A stretch of 64,000 nt of DNA from Phaeoceros laevis (lineage: Eukaryota; Anthocerotophyta; Anthocerotopsida; Notothyladales). The stretch spans positions 17,521 to 81,520 of the forward strand of contig JBNGIQ010009228.1 in assembly GCA_049999765.1 (NCBI GenBank). The letters are read 5' to 3'. The notes below the pieces were generated by a model. The model saw nothing but the letters and a program-made list of their open reading frames with translations. It was not told where the DNA came from and did no database searches. Position numbers and translations under genes: made by a program. This document shows positions 23,252 through 33,528 of the stretch, in pieces. How positions within the stretch are numbered: position 1 is the stretch's first letter; every line of letters starts with the position of its first letter.

Positions 23252-24869
23252 ATGAGCGGAGGTGTGGCCGGAGTGCTGTCCTGGGTGCCAGGGATGATGA
23301 TGCTGGAGGCATCCAACATTACCAGCTGGCTGGCCGGGAATCCTCGTCACCGCGAGGAGAACTTCAGCGGCGATCATGAGCTGGGGGTTCTGCTCCGGAA
23401 TGTGGTGGGAGGAGGAGGGAGTGCCTTGTCTCAAGGTGTGACACCTGGGAAAGAGTTGCTCACGAAAGCGGTGGATGAGACTGTGGCAGGGACAATATAC
23501 AAGGTGTTGGAAGCTATAGGTTTGGACATCAGGAATGCTAGTCCAATCAGCAGGGACTTGCAATTGTTGAGAAGCCCCACGCCTGTGACCATTGCCATTC
23601 TGTCGTATCTCTTGGTAGTGTGGCTCTGGTCTGCTCAGATAAAGAGGTCGGGGTTGAAGCCCAGGCAACAAGATTCCTTGCCGCTGAAGTGCATCGTCAT
23701 CGGTCATAACCTTTTCCTGGCTGCTTTGAGCATGTACATGGGAGTAGGAATCCCGTTGGAGGCTAGGAGACTGGGGTAATTAAGCTTCCCTTCTTGTGCC
23801 CGGTAATCGGTTGTGTTAGTTGTACCGTTGTCCGATGACAGATGCACATTTCGTTGCAGGTATTCCTTGTGGGGCAATCCGTACAAAGAAAGCGAAATCA
23901 AGGTAAACGTTGCTTGATCTCCGTGGGGTACAGAAGCGTATGATGCCCGTGTGATGTCAACATTGTCTCAGCAAGAAGAAAACTTACTCTGTGAGTTCTT
24001 TTTAGATGGGATACTACATCTACATCTTCTACATTTCAAAGCTGTACGAGTTCGTGGACACGGTGAGCCAGCTCTGCTCCCTTTTGCAGTTTAGTCCGCT
24101 CTGCCATTGCCCCTGCACTAGGGACAAAATCCTGTCTCGAAATATGGCATAACATCAGATACCGTGGTGCAGGGAATTATGCTTTGGAGACGGAATTTGC
24201 GCCAGATTAGCTACCTTCATATTTATCATCACGCAAGTATCTCTTTCATCTGGTGGATAATGGCCTATCGCTGCCCTGGTGGTGATTGTATGTATCTTCA
24301 CTCTTTGCTATGACCCGGCTTCAAATTTCTAGCTTCCTGCGGCTACCCACACATTGCTATTGCATCCACAGCATACTTCTCGGCGGCTTTCAACTCTTGG
24401 ATACATGTATTCATGTACACTTACTACCTGCTCGCTGCGATCCTACCCAAAGATGAAGCGACGAGGCGAAAATATCTTTTCTGGGGGAAGTAAGTGCCTT
24501 TGTCACGACACTCTCATAACAGCTCAAGTTTTCGTTTGCCGAGCCCCAAGCAGATAGCACTAACTGAGATGGGTTTTGCAGGTACCTGACCTTGATGCAA
24601 ATATTTCAGTTCGTGTCATTCATCGGGCAAGCAGTTTTCGGGATGTTCAACCCTGGATTATACCCACCCGGCATCTCTGGGGTAAGCTAACTGACAATTT
24701 TTCATGCACGAGCTGCCTTTGGCATGTCACCTGATAGTTGATTACTGTCTTGTCTGTGTCTTTGCAGTTGCTGTTTTTCTATTCAATGTCTCTGCTACTC
24801 TTCTTCAGCAATTTTTTTGTCAAAAAGTACTCCAAACCTGTGGTTCGCCAAGCGAGCAAACACGACTAG
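23252..24869 (+). CDS. ELO-family fatty acid elongase, PUFA (PSE1-like) type
   Basis: ELO proteins are ER-membrane condensing enzymes that join malonyl-CoA to a fatty acyl-CoA. Seven exons: 23252-23775, 23860-23902, 24006-24062, 24173-24287, 24372-24489, 24582-24681 and 24768-24869, giving 352 aa. All family motifs are present: KLYEFVDT, the histidine box HIYHHASISFIWW, NSWIHVFMYTYYLLAA and TLMQIFQF. Hydrophobic segments include TIAILSYLLVVWLW, HNLFLAALSMYMGVG and LLFFYSMSLLLFFSNFFV. The tail ends VVRQASKHD. Phrases such as YSLWGNPY and HVFMYTYY strongly resemble the moss delta-6 elongase PSE1, so a substrate among C18-C20 polyunsaturated acids is likely but inferred. The N-terminus is about 60 residues longer than PSE1; a later Met (the MMM at about residues 15-17) could be the real start. 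Angiosperms lack this PUFA pathway. Confidence 0.92.
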
Positions 24870-25214
24870 CATTGACCGGACGGGATCTGTGCGAAATAGC
24901 CTAATTGGGCTATGTCTTCTTTCCAACTCGTTCGTGAGAACCAGTTGGAAAGACTGTAATTGATGGTGTGAAAGTTAGTCTGTTGGTGGTGAAAGGCTAA
25001 TAGAGTTACTATTCTATCACGAGTTTCTCGAGAAAAGCCTGTCTACCAAACACTTTCAGTTTCTGAAGGTGTAGCTCGACGAACATCTGTAGGGGACGAA
25101 TAAGCTTGGTTTCCTTCAGCGGGTAAATCTCACAAAACTGGGGTGACACCGCTAAAGCGAGGATCAGTCAGTAGACTTGAACCAGGTGTCTAGAAATATA
25201 TTACTTTCGGTTTA
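24870..25214. other. Convergent 3' flanks, no gene seen
   Basis: This stretch lies between the elongase stop and the stop codon of the minus-strand stress-protein gene and must hold both 3' UTRs. No open frame or repeat of interest. Confidence 0.4.
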
Positions 25215-26243
25215 CTAGCGTGTCAATATTAGGCCCTGCTTAATTTCCACCTTGGATGCCATCTGGCACTGCGTGTACAGCCGGCGGCGTTTCGGTTCTT
25301 GTTTCACTGCAAGGACTAGGCAATCACAGTGCTTCATACAGTAGTTGGTCGTGTCTTCTTTGCCCAAGATCCTGCAGGCGTTGCAAAGTGCTGCTGAGAT
25401 GACCAGCTCTAACTGTGTAATCAAAGATGTGGTTTGGCTGCTTTGCATTGTGAACAAAGAATACGGGTTAACCAGAAAAGTTGTTTTGACTGGCAGGAAA
25501 GAGGAATACAGACCTCCATAGAAATCCACGTTTGCTCTGACCCAATATGATGGCTGATGCCTTGAGCCTTTTTGTGACTGAAACTATGGTCGGCCCTTGG
25601 TCCCCTTCAACAACGATGATCTCAACTCTTGCCTGCACTAACGAACCAACATATCATCTTTAGCATTTGCCTCTACAAGAAAGTCGGAGCTCAGATCAAG
25701 AGGGTGATGGAGGTTTTGATCAGGTAGGTAAAAATAACCTCAGGATTCTGGCGGTCGCATAACTCCTTGAAGGAAAGAGCGAGCTGGAAGCCTTTGAGGC
25801 GTTGCAGTCTTCGAGCTCTGTCCATCCCCTTGGTTCCTCCTAAGCCTACGTTTGAGTTTGGAGCTGCAGGATCAGAAACGAGACTGTCACATTCAGTAAA
25901 AAGGATGCAAAAAACAGTCCTGCCCTCCTATCACAATTTCTAGGTACTAGAGTTGCACAATTCTCGCGATACCATGGACTGGAAACTGCATCAGAATGTG
26001 GACGAGAAGCGAGGGGAAAATGTAGAGACCAGTAGCAGAGGAAGCAGAAGCAGGGACGCAGGGGTGCACATGCAGCAAGGTGATGACGTCCCCCCTCCGC
26101 ACCACATTGAGCATTGCCCAGCCGAGTGCAGCCCTGGACGCCTTCACCTCATCCACCACGACCACCATCCTCCTGGACTCATGCCCATCACGCCCAAGCT
26201 CAGACCGCTGAGGCTCCAGGCATCCGCTGTCATCCCATTCCAT
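25215..26243 (-). CDS. Universal stress protein (USP/UspA-like), 204 aa, 4 exons
   Basis: USP-domain proteins are small alpha/beta nucleotide-binding-fold proteins linked to stress responses. Four minus-strand exons: 26030-26243, 25739-25863, 25514-25632 and 25215-25371, giving 204 aa. The first strand and helix read RRMVVVVDEVKASRAALGWA, then GDVITLLHVHP. The middle exon gives MDRARRLQRLKGFQLALSF. The third gives ARVEIIVVEGD and KRLKASAIILGQSKRGFL. The last gives LGKEDTTNYCMKHCDCLVLA followed by a basic tail. The usual ATP-binding motif GxxGxxxxGS/T is replaced by GQSKRGFLWRILGKEDT, so it is probably a plant-type USP with an altered nucleotide site. The ATG at 26243 is preceded by stops in frame. 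Function beyond the fold is unknown. Confidence 0.85.
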
Positions 26244-29200
26244 GCACCTCCCTTCCTATTCCAACCCGCAGGTTTCCCAGTACCCAGCCACCACCCACCT
26301 TCCACAGCAGCTCAGTCACAGTGCCTGGACTATCTCATCACCTACTGCTCCAGACAGAGAATTCTCCCACAGTAGACCACCCGGAGTCCAAGTCGACCCC
26401 TCAATTCGGTAATACCACCAGCCCAAACAGATTGCTGTTGACCAATGTGCAACATCTTTCTTCCCGCACAATGACGAAGTTTGCGACACCACCCAGCTCC
26501 GCCAAAATCACCTCTGCACCAAGCTCGTCATCCCCACCCACAAATCCGCCATTCCCGAACAAAATGCCCTCACTTTCCGCCTTTACGCCTCTTCCTCGGT
26601 CACCTACAATGCACAGACAGCGCCATCTTTTCCTTCACCCTCCTCTTCCCAATTCCCTCCCCACATTTACCGACCAATCCGACCAGGTGGCAGCCTAAAC
26701 TCCTCCCAGCCTCCTTCCCCCCAGCTCAATCCTGGCCGCATTCATCCGCCCACAGACCGTAATTCCTCAAACCAAGTGCGCCCGCCTGCATCGCGTACTG
26801 AGCGAAACGGGGCACCTGTCCTGCTCCAGCGGAGCCACGGCCATAGCGCATACTATTCACTATTCACAGCCACAAGGAGCGATGGCCATTGCGGCCAGGG
26901 GCTAGCGACCTTGCTAGACGTCCTTCGCGGGCAGCGTCCAGGAAGCACGGCGGAGGGGTAGCTTAAGGCTGGGCGCATTGATTGCAGCAGCGCTTCGAGC
27001 GCTGGCGGGAGCGGCTGCCGAGATGCACGCAGCGAGGGGAAAGGCAAGGCCGGGCGGCGTCTCGGGACGGGGGGACTCAGTGGAGGACAGGAGAGGAGGG
27101 GTCCACCAAGCCGGTCCCTCCCTTCACCTTCTCGGGCCCGGGAGCCGAATATATTCGGACCGACAATAAAGGTTTTCTGTTCTGGATCCGGCGCTCGAGT
27201 ACTGAGTACACTCTCATCACCTGCCTCTTGATGCGTTTCATGCTTGCATTCCGTAAAACGTTAGGGTGCGCTTGGGGATCTGGTGCACGATACGCCATTC
27301 ATTGGGCATCCACCTGCAATCTTCATAATATGGGACCTGCAGATGAATCGGCTTAGCGGCTGGTGTAAAAGCTCCTACTTTTCTCATTCTGGGTCAACCA
27401 GAGCTATCATATGGCTAACTTCAGATTGTCACGCTGCAGGAAACATCTCTCGTGGTACAGTGTACACAATCGGACACTTGAACACTTCTCGTTCACCCAG
27501 ACATGTTGTAAGAAGGTTGCTCTTTCTTGGAAGTTGTTTAGATTCATTCAGCGACTTCACAGAGAGAATCTACAAAATATCTATCATCAACCTGAAGTGT
27601 GTTTAATGCTCTATGCGTTTTTCGTGATTTTGTAGCCAACTGATTTTTAGTTCACATGATCCAGAGGCATTGGGTTTCCTTCTGCAGTCTGGGCAACGTC
27701 AATGCATGGTAAGTACGGTACATACTGAGGTGACAAGGTACCGCTTTTGCAGTCTGCCGGAAGTTGCCCACTTTTCCCTGCACAGCAGTAATAAGAACCA
27801 TCAAGCGAGGCACGAGTCAAAACAATTTTTAATGACTGAGAGGACCTTGAGAGGCAGATGGCAAGCACTTATAGGCTGGGAGTTTCATGCTCACCCTTCC
27901 ATGCTCCTCTGCGTTCATGGCACAAAAATGATCAGAAGCTGCCAGTCTGAGCTGACAGAGCTAACTTGCCGCATCCAGCAATTGTGCTACTCAATTGCCT
28001 GCTACACTATCATGGCAAAGATGGAGAAAACTTGACTTCATCCTGTCCTGTTTCAGGAGATGAGACTGCAACTACTGTGTGCGGTTCTCGTAGAAGAAAA
28101 GCAGGCTGATAGGAGAGCAGCAGCTGGAGGAAAAAGCAAGACTATGACTGCTTCAAACTCTGTGATGAAGACGTCGGCAATCTAATAGTACTGAGTAACG
28201 AACAAACCTTTGGGATAAGAGATGCTTCCCAGCCTTCAACTTCTCTGGAAAACTGATCAGTTGAAGTTTCCCACACCACATTCATACATCCAATTTCTGT
28301 CCATTCAGCAACTTCGTCCACTTGTTTGGGGCCTCAATATCCATAAACAATAGGAAAAAACCAGGTCGCCAATGTCTTCAGACCCTATTCATCCAATTTG
28401 GACGACTTGTTTTGCAACTTAAGTACAAGAGAAGTTCGTCGTCATACTATACCATCTTTCCAGGATGAAGAAAATTATGTAAAGCAGAACAAGCCTTGGC
28501 ATGAAAAGGGGACTTTCTAGACAGACTGGACACAAAAATTGAGTAGTACTAAGAGGCCATGTTAGAGGCAATCTGCACCTGTCCTACTTAGTTCTGCCTA
28601 AGAGAGGAAATTCGACCTACATCAAGCAACCCTGGAAAAAAACCCTGGAAAGGAAATTAATTGGCTCTGTTCGCTTTCCTGGCAACGCACTGCGCTGGAA
28701 CTAAAGGCCGTTTCTTCTGGCACTCTGGAACCGGAGTTAGGAGAGACCGCTGCTTGGCAGACACACTACAAAAATGAACCCATTGTGACAATTGTGTTCA
28801 TAGTATCTAAAGGGCAGTAGTCCACACTGCTGCGAGAATTCAGAGCTTGCCTGAGATCAAATTCTAAAACCCTGTCCGCCGACAATCTCATCGTGTTAAG
28901 GCAGTTTCTGGTGACCTGTTCACTAAAAAACTTCTCCTGCAATCTAGGTCTGGGTCTGGTGAGAATTCAAGCTTGCAAAAGCACGGACTGTAAACCCTGT
29001 CCCTGGACTATCTTATCGTGTTCAATCAGTTTCCGGTGACCTGTTCACAGACAAGCTTCTCCCCCGAGCCTTACGCTGCTGCGGATGCGTGGAATTTCAG
29101 TCATATCGAATGCCGCGGTACTTCTGCGTGTCCCCACGGATCAGACCACTCCTCCTCAGGCAGCCAAGTTCAGCATTTGGGACCATCAGAGGTTGTGCAC

Positions 29201-29330
29201 AAAGTAACCGGACTCTTACTAGTTAAACCTCTAGTTTGAAAAGTAAGGGAAGGGTTGCCGGTGAGCCTCATCCTTTCCTGCAACTGTGCGACGAATTCGG
29301 TGAAGCGGGAGCAAGCAAGGTGTAGTAGCG
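26244..29330. other. 3.1-kb intergenic region, no gene supported
   Basis: From 26244 to about 27150 the sequence is C/G-rich with long plus-strand frames rich in Pro, Ser and His (for example 26114-26698). This looks like the non-template side of a promoter and 5' UTR upstream of the stress-protein gene rather than a gene. From 27150 to 29330 no frame has recognisable content. A phrase resembling CAGTTTCTGGTGACCTGTTCAC recurs near 28900 and 29020, a short diverged direct repeat. Confidence 0.45.
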
Positions 29331-30191
29331 ATGGCGACGGCCCTGGCCGTGACCTCCGCCATGGGGGCCCTTTCGATTTCTGCTGCCTCTGTAGCAATGG
29401 CCCCAAGCAGCAGCCGGTGTAGTTTGCGCTCCTCTCTCACGGCTTCAACTTCCCTCTCTTCCCTCTCTACCTCCTCTTTCTCCGGTATTGTCCAGTCCAC
29501 AGAGGGATTCCATTGTCGCATTTTTTTTTCGCTGTAGACATTCTGATGCTCTTAATGACTCTTTGCCTTGTTGGAAATGTATCCAGGATTGACAGTAGCT
29601 ACCCCGGGCCAGACAGCATTGAGGCTCACAAGACCCTGCCTGGTGGTAAGGGGTTTGGCAGCTGCACCTCCACCAAAAAAGCCGGACTCTGCTGTAAAGA
29701 GGGCGAGGCAAGCTGAGAAAAGGCGCATGTACAACAAATCCCGAAAGTCAGAAATGGCGACACGCATGAAGAAGGTATTCGTCAGACTTGCAGTTCTGGC
29801 AGGCGCAAACGGTGGTTTCAGGCCAGAAATGCAGATAGCATGCTGTGTCCTTGTTTGCAAAGCAGTGCTGATGCAAATGTTGTGCAAATAGGTCCGTGGA
29901 AACTGACAGCCCTTGATTCCGCCGTGCTCATTGCAGGTGTTCGTCGCACTGGAAGCTTTGAGGAAGTCATCGGAGCCAACGCAGGAGGGTCTCTTGCCGA
30001 TTGAAAAACTTATTTCAGAAGCCTTCAAGATCATTGACAAGTCGGTTAAGGTTGGGACCATTCACAGGAACAAGGGGGCACACAGGAAGTCTCGCCTTTC
30101 TCGAGCAAAGAGGGCTTTGGAGATACAACTCGGCTGGTACACTCCACCGCCCCCAGAGCCAGTCCCTAGTCGTATTACGATTATCACCTAA
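29331..30191 (+). CDS. RPS20: Plastid ribosomal protein bS20c
   Basis: bS20 is a primary 16S-rRNA-binding protein of the small ribosomal subunit; this nuclear gene encodes the plastid form. Three exons: 29331-29484, 29587-29774 and 29937-30191, giving 198 aa. The first about 75 residues are rich in Ala and Ser (MATALAVTSAMGALSISAAS), typical of a chloroplast transit peptide. The mature part carries the bS20 signature KKPDSAVKRARQAEKRRMYN, NKSRKSEMATRMKK, the helix EALRKSSEP and the C-terminal motif HRNKGAHRKSRLSRAKRAL. The tail PPPPEPVPSRITIIT is proline-rich and longer than in bacteria. Splice sites are GT-AG and the frame is clean. Confidence 0.94.
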
Positions 30192-31167
30192 CAGGTTAGG
30201 AGGCAGCTTACGGATGAATGCAATAGCTCATTCAACTCGGAGTCCAATAGGCAGAGTGGTCCATGGCAGAATCGATTGTTGCAGGTTCTGATTGGTGACT
30301 AGGAACAAGAATGGAAGGAAAGAGCCCCAAGAGGATATCTCGTAGGTCTTTCCCAGAGATGTGCACAGTGTGAGGTGGCGCGGATTGTCGGTAAAGATGC
30401 AGTGTCGTAGTTCATCCAAAGACATAGTAACCAGCGGAATCTTGCACCGGCATGTGATTGTCAATCATCAGCAATTGAAACGAGCTCAGCAGTTAACATT
30501 CACCGCTTGCAGTCACAGTACAGACCATCATAAATGGTCGATTTTCAGTTTAGACTGGTTTCCTTGTTGACATGCTTACACTGACCAAGAAAGGCAGAAA
30601 AGGTTCACAACTGGATGTAGCACCAAACATTGGTGTTGAAGACGAAATACGTCTTGAAGACGAATCCGCTTAACGAAGTTCCTAGCCTACAGCTTTCCTA
30701 TCCTTGTTGGCAACTTGACTTCTTCCTTCAGTGAACAGAAAGGTTCTGTTTTGCACTCAGTCCGTCGTCTCGAAACCCTGCCAGTGGACTTCTTCCTTCA
30801 ATGAACAGAAAGGTTCTGTTTTGTACTCACTCCGTCGTCTCGAAGTCCTGCCAGTGAACAAATATGAGAAAGCTTCAGGGCTGATGGAACTCCATTCTGT
30901 ACAAATTGATCAGTCATGTCTCAGGAGAGACCGTCCGCAACTGGTTCACAGATGTGATGTAGTGACTGGGACGAAGTGACGCCAACCTCTCTCAGTTTTG
31001 TTGAATCTGCTCTTGGACCTGAGTGTCGTTCAGCTGTTCGTTGTGCTTGAGCCCGCACCCTCACTTGGTGTGCTGGCGTTCTGAACTTGCCTCTGCATCA
31101 GATGCCATGCAAGCACACAACCCTCACGACCTTGGAAGTTTTGCCACAGCCCTCCACATGCAGAAAA
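30192..31167. other. Intergenic region with a 70-bp tandem duplication
   Basis: This holds the bS20 3' UTR and the sequence downstream of the truncated symplekin copy. No remnant of the missing symplekin C-terminal half could be recognised by eye. A tandem duplication is at 30718-30857. Confidence 0.45.
30718..30857. repeat. Tandem duplication, two units of 70 bp
   Basis: TCTTCCTTCAGTGAACAGAA at 30721 recurs at 30791 with one change, followed by AAGGTTCTGTTTTG and TCCGTCGTCTCGAA in both. The units differ at only a few positions, so the duplication is recent. Confidence 0.88.
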
Positions 31168-33528
31168 CTAGTGAGCAGGCAAGCCAACGCGCAATTCACC
31201 TCCCCCACCAGCTGGAATTGTCTTGTAACTCTCACGAATGTGCTCGACAGACGTTTTGCAAAGGCGAGCTTGCTGCTCGTCGGTAAGTACAAGAATGGGG
31301 GCTGCGCTTTCCGAAGCAGCACTAGACGAACCAGGCTGTGCTTCATTGTCTACAGGAGGAGCTAGGGCTGTGCTGGCTCTCTCCAGATCGCCCAAATTTG
31401 AAGTAGAGTGAGTGGGTGCTAGTGATATGGGAGATGAGGCTGAAGGAGTGGGCAGATGTGATTCAGTTATGCCAGAGGATGTAGCGCCCACTTGCTCTGT
31501 TGCTGCTTGCCCCGAGACTGCATCGCCTGGCTCCATCTCGAGCCTCATCGGCACGAATCTAGCTCTGGGTAGGACGACTGGGGGAGTTCGAACATCTCGA
31601 GCCGTATCTGTGTAGCTGACTGTTGCTGCTTCACTAGTTTCACCAGCTCCGGCATCTGAGTCACTGCTGGTACTCGCCTCGGAACCTTCCACATCCAGGG
31701 TGTCTCTGCTGGTACTCACCCCAGGGTCGCCCAAAAAACCAGATGCTCCTGAACCTGTTCCCCCAGCTGAAGTTGAAAATGGACCAGTCACAAGGACCTG
31801 CGTGCCCGCTGGACCCCCTCCAGCACTTCGAGAATCAAGCAAGTGCTCGGAGTCGACGGATACTACGTCAGATGGTTGTGCCTCAGCACATGGAAGAGCT
31901 CTCGACCTGTTTTGCTCCACCACCGCAGGGATGCAATCCGGTTCATTTCCTCTAACCGGTGAGTCAGATTCCACAGGTGGTGGATTGTCTTCAAGGTTCA
32001 CCATATTGGCCATGAATAGATCCGCCAGCTGGTCCGGCAATAAAGTCTCTAGCACCATCGTCACCGATTGTCGACCCTGTTCCCCTGGGACAGCCAACAT
32101 GGCGGCAATCAGATCAATCAGCTGCTGCTCCGGAGAAAGCTGCCTGTTCGGCAGCTCTGGGGCACGACCGCCCTCCACTTCGGCTGTCCGTCCTCTTGTT
32201 TCCTGCACAGGTCTTTCCGGCTGTAAAGGCCTGCTTGGTTCAGAGCTGGGGTCAGAGGCATCAAGCCTCGCCCGTCTGCCATGCTCTTGTGTAACCTCCA
32301 CCTTATTCCCATTCTCCTGAGTCACGGCCCTCCTTCCGGGCGAGAGAAGATGCCGAGCAGCAGCAGAAGTTCCCTGAAACCTCCCGTCCTTGGCCCGTCG
32401 ATCCTGTGCTACCTTGTCCCGCTCCGCATTGCGCTGAACGCGGTTCACCTGGCGAAGCGCTGACTCCGCAATGTCCCCGGCATCCATTTCCCTCAATGCC
32501 GCAAGCAGCTTCTCTCGCCATGGCGTGGCAGACGAGTGCGAACACTTCAACAACCCCATCAAGTTAGTCTTCAAATTCTGCACGACACTCTTAACCAAAG
32601 CCACCTGTACGGCCTCACAGCTCGGTGCAAGAGCAATGAGCGCTGGCGCTATTCTCCCAAACAGAGCAGGCCTCCTCTTGGCGATGTTCCCAAGAGTGTT
32701 CAAAAGCACGATAGCCAGCGAGCTCGTCAGCGTGCACACGGCAGGGGCTCTCAACTGGTCCAGCAACAGCTCCAAGTTCCTCAAAGCTTCTTGCCCTAAC
32801 TCCCCCGCTGCAAGCACGGGATGGCCCGCCTCAATCCATGCCACATTGCACTGCTTCGGTTCACCTTCCGGCTGCGAGTTGCTGGGATCAGGGGAGAAGA
32901 GCAGCACAGCGGTCTCGACGAACTTGACGGCATACACCCGCACCATATCGTTGTTGTGCTCCACAACCGCTGGCACCACTGCCTCCTTTACCTTCCCCAG
33001 CCTCCCCCACACATCCACCAGCCACTTGTCCACCTGCCCGGAGTAGATCCCCTGCAACAATAGATGCTCAAAGGCGTGGCTGTAAAGATGCGCGGCCGTT
33101 ACAATCGCCCTCTGCACAACCCCTGGCGCAGAATCCTGCAACAGCACCTGCAGCGTCGGCAGCATGGCCGGGACCTGCCTCAAGAACTTGAACCCCACCA
33201 GCTCCACCACCTCCGCCAAGTACGCCCTCGCCCGCCATCCCGGCGCTGCCTGCGCCTCCAGGACATGCCTCAGCAGCTCCGGCAGCAGCTCGGGGACTCC
33301 CTGCAACACCACTGTCATGGCTTGCCTCAGGCAGGCCACCTTCGCCATCTCTTCCTCCTGATGCTTGGCATCCCTGATCAGCGCCAGCGCCTGCTCCCGC
33401 AACCTCGCCGTAGCCATGTCCGGTGGAGCCTGCACCGCGCCCCGCTGCTGATGCTGCTGCTCCTGCAAGCCCGGTCCTCGTGTGGATGCAGCTGCCGCCT
33501 GCGGCATCCACTGATCGCTCGTTGCCAT
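31168..33528 (-). CDS. Truncated symplekin paralogue (N-terminal half only), intronless
   Basis: This 786-aa open frame from the ATG at 33528 is a paralogue of the full-length symplekin at 51473-55396. An inner ATG at 33417 (MATARLREQALALIRDAKHQ) aligns with the start of the long copy. Shared blocks include VELVGFKFLRQVPAMLPTLQ, LLQDSAPGVVQRAIVTAAHL, LLQGIYSGQVDKWLVDVWG and ALIALAPSCEAVQVALVKS. A variable linker rich in Ser, Thr, Ala and Glu follows. Alignment ends at LTDEQQARLCKTSVEHI then GGGELRVGLPAH and a stop, where the long copy reads on as GGGHLRTALLARLVAQ. The whole C-terminal half, needed for binding other polyadenylation factors, is gone. The long clean frame and conserved N-terminal HEAT domain suggest it may still be expressed as an N-terminal-only protein, but a recent pseudogene is possible. 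GC is higher than in the long copy. Confidence 0.82.
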   Translation of the reverse strand: MATSDQWMPQAAAASTRGPGLQEQQHQQRGAVQAPPDMATARLREQALALIRDAKHQEEEMAKVACLRQAMTVVLQGVPELLPELLRHVLEAQAAPGWRARAYLAEVVELVGFKFLRQVPAMLPTLQVLLQDSAPGVVQRAIVTAAHLYSHAFEHLLLQGIYSGQVDKWLVDVWGRLGKVKEAVVPAVVEHNNDMVRVYAVKFVETAVLLFSPDPSNSQPEGEPKQCNVAWIEAGHPVLAAGELGQEALRNLELLLDQLRAPAVCTLTSSLAIVLLNTLGNIAKRRPALFGRIAPALIALAPSCEAVQVALVKSVVQNLKTNLMGLLKCSHSSATPWREKLLAALREMDAGDIAESALRQVNRVQRNAERDKVAQDRRAKDGRFQGTSAAARHLLSPGRRAVTQENGNKVEVTQEHGRRARLDASDPSSEPSRPLQPERPVQETRGRTAEVEGGRAPELPNRQLSPEQQLIDLIAAMLAVPGEQGRQSVTMVLETLLPDQLADLFMANMVNLEDNPPPVESDSPVRGNEPDCIPAVVEQNRSRALPCAEAQPSDVVSVDSEHLLDSRSAGGGPAGTQVLVTGPFSTSAGGTGSGASGFLGDPGVSTSRDTLDVEGSEASTSSDSDAGAGETSEAATVSYTDTARDVRTPPVVLPRARFVPMRLEMEPGDAVSGQAATEQVGATSSGITESHLPTPSASSPISLAPTHSTSNLGDLERASTALAPPVDNEAQPGSSSAASESAAPILVLTDEQQARLCKTSVEHIRESYKTIPAGGGGELRVGLPAH

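Noticed and set aside
26114-26698. 194-codon Pro/Ser-rich plus-strand frame
   Set aside because: C-rich promoter-like DNA upstream of the stress-protein gene yields Pro/Ser/His codons in several frames; no domain.
31700-32320. 206-codon plus-strand frame
   Set aside because: Antisense to the truncated symplekin coding frame; Ser/Cys-rich shadow composition and no motif.
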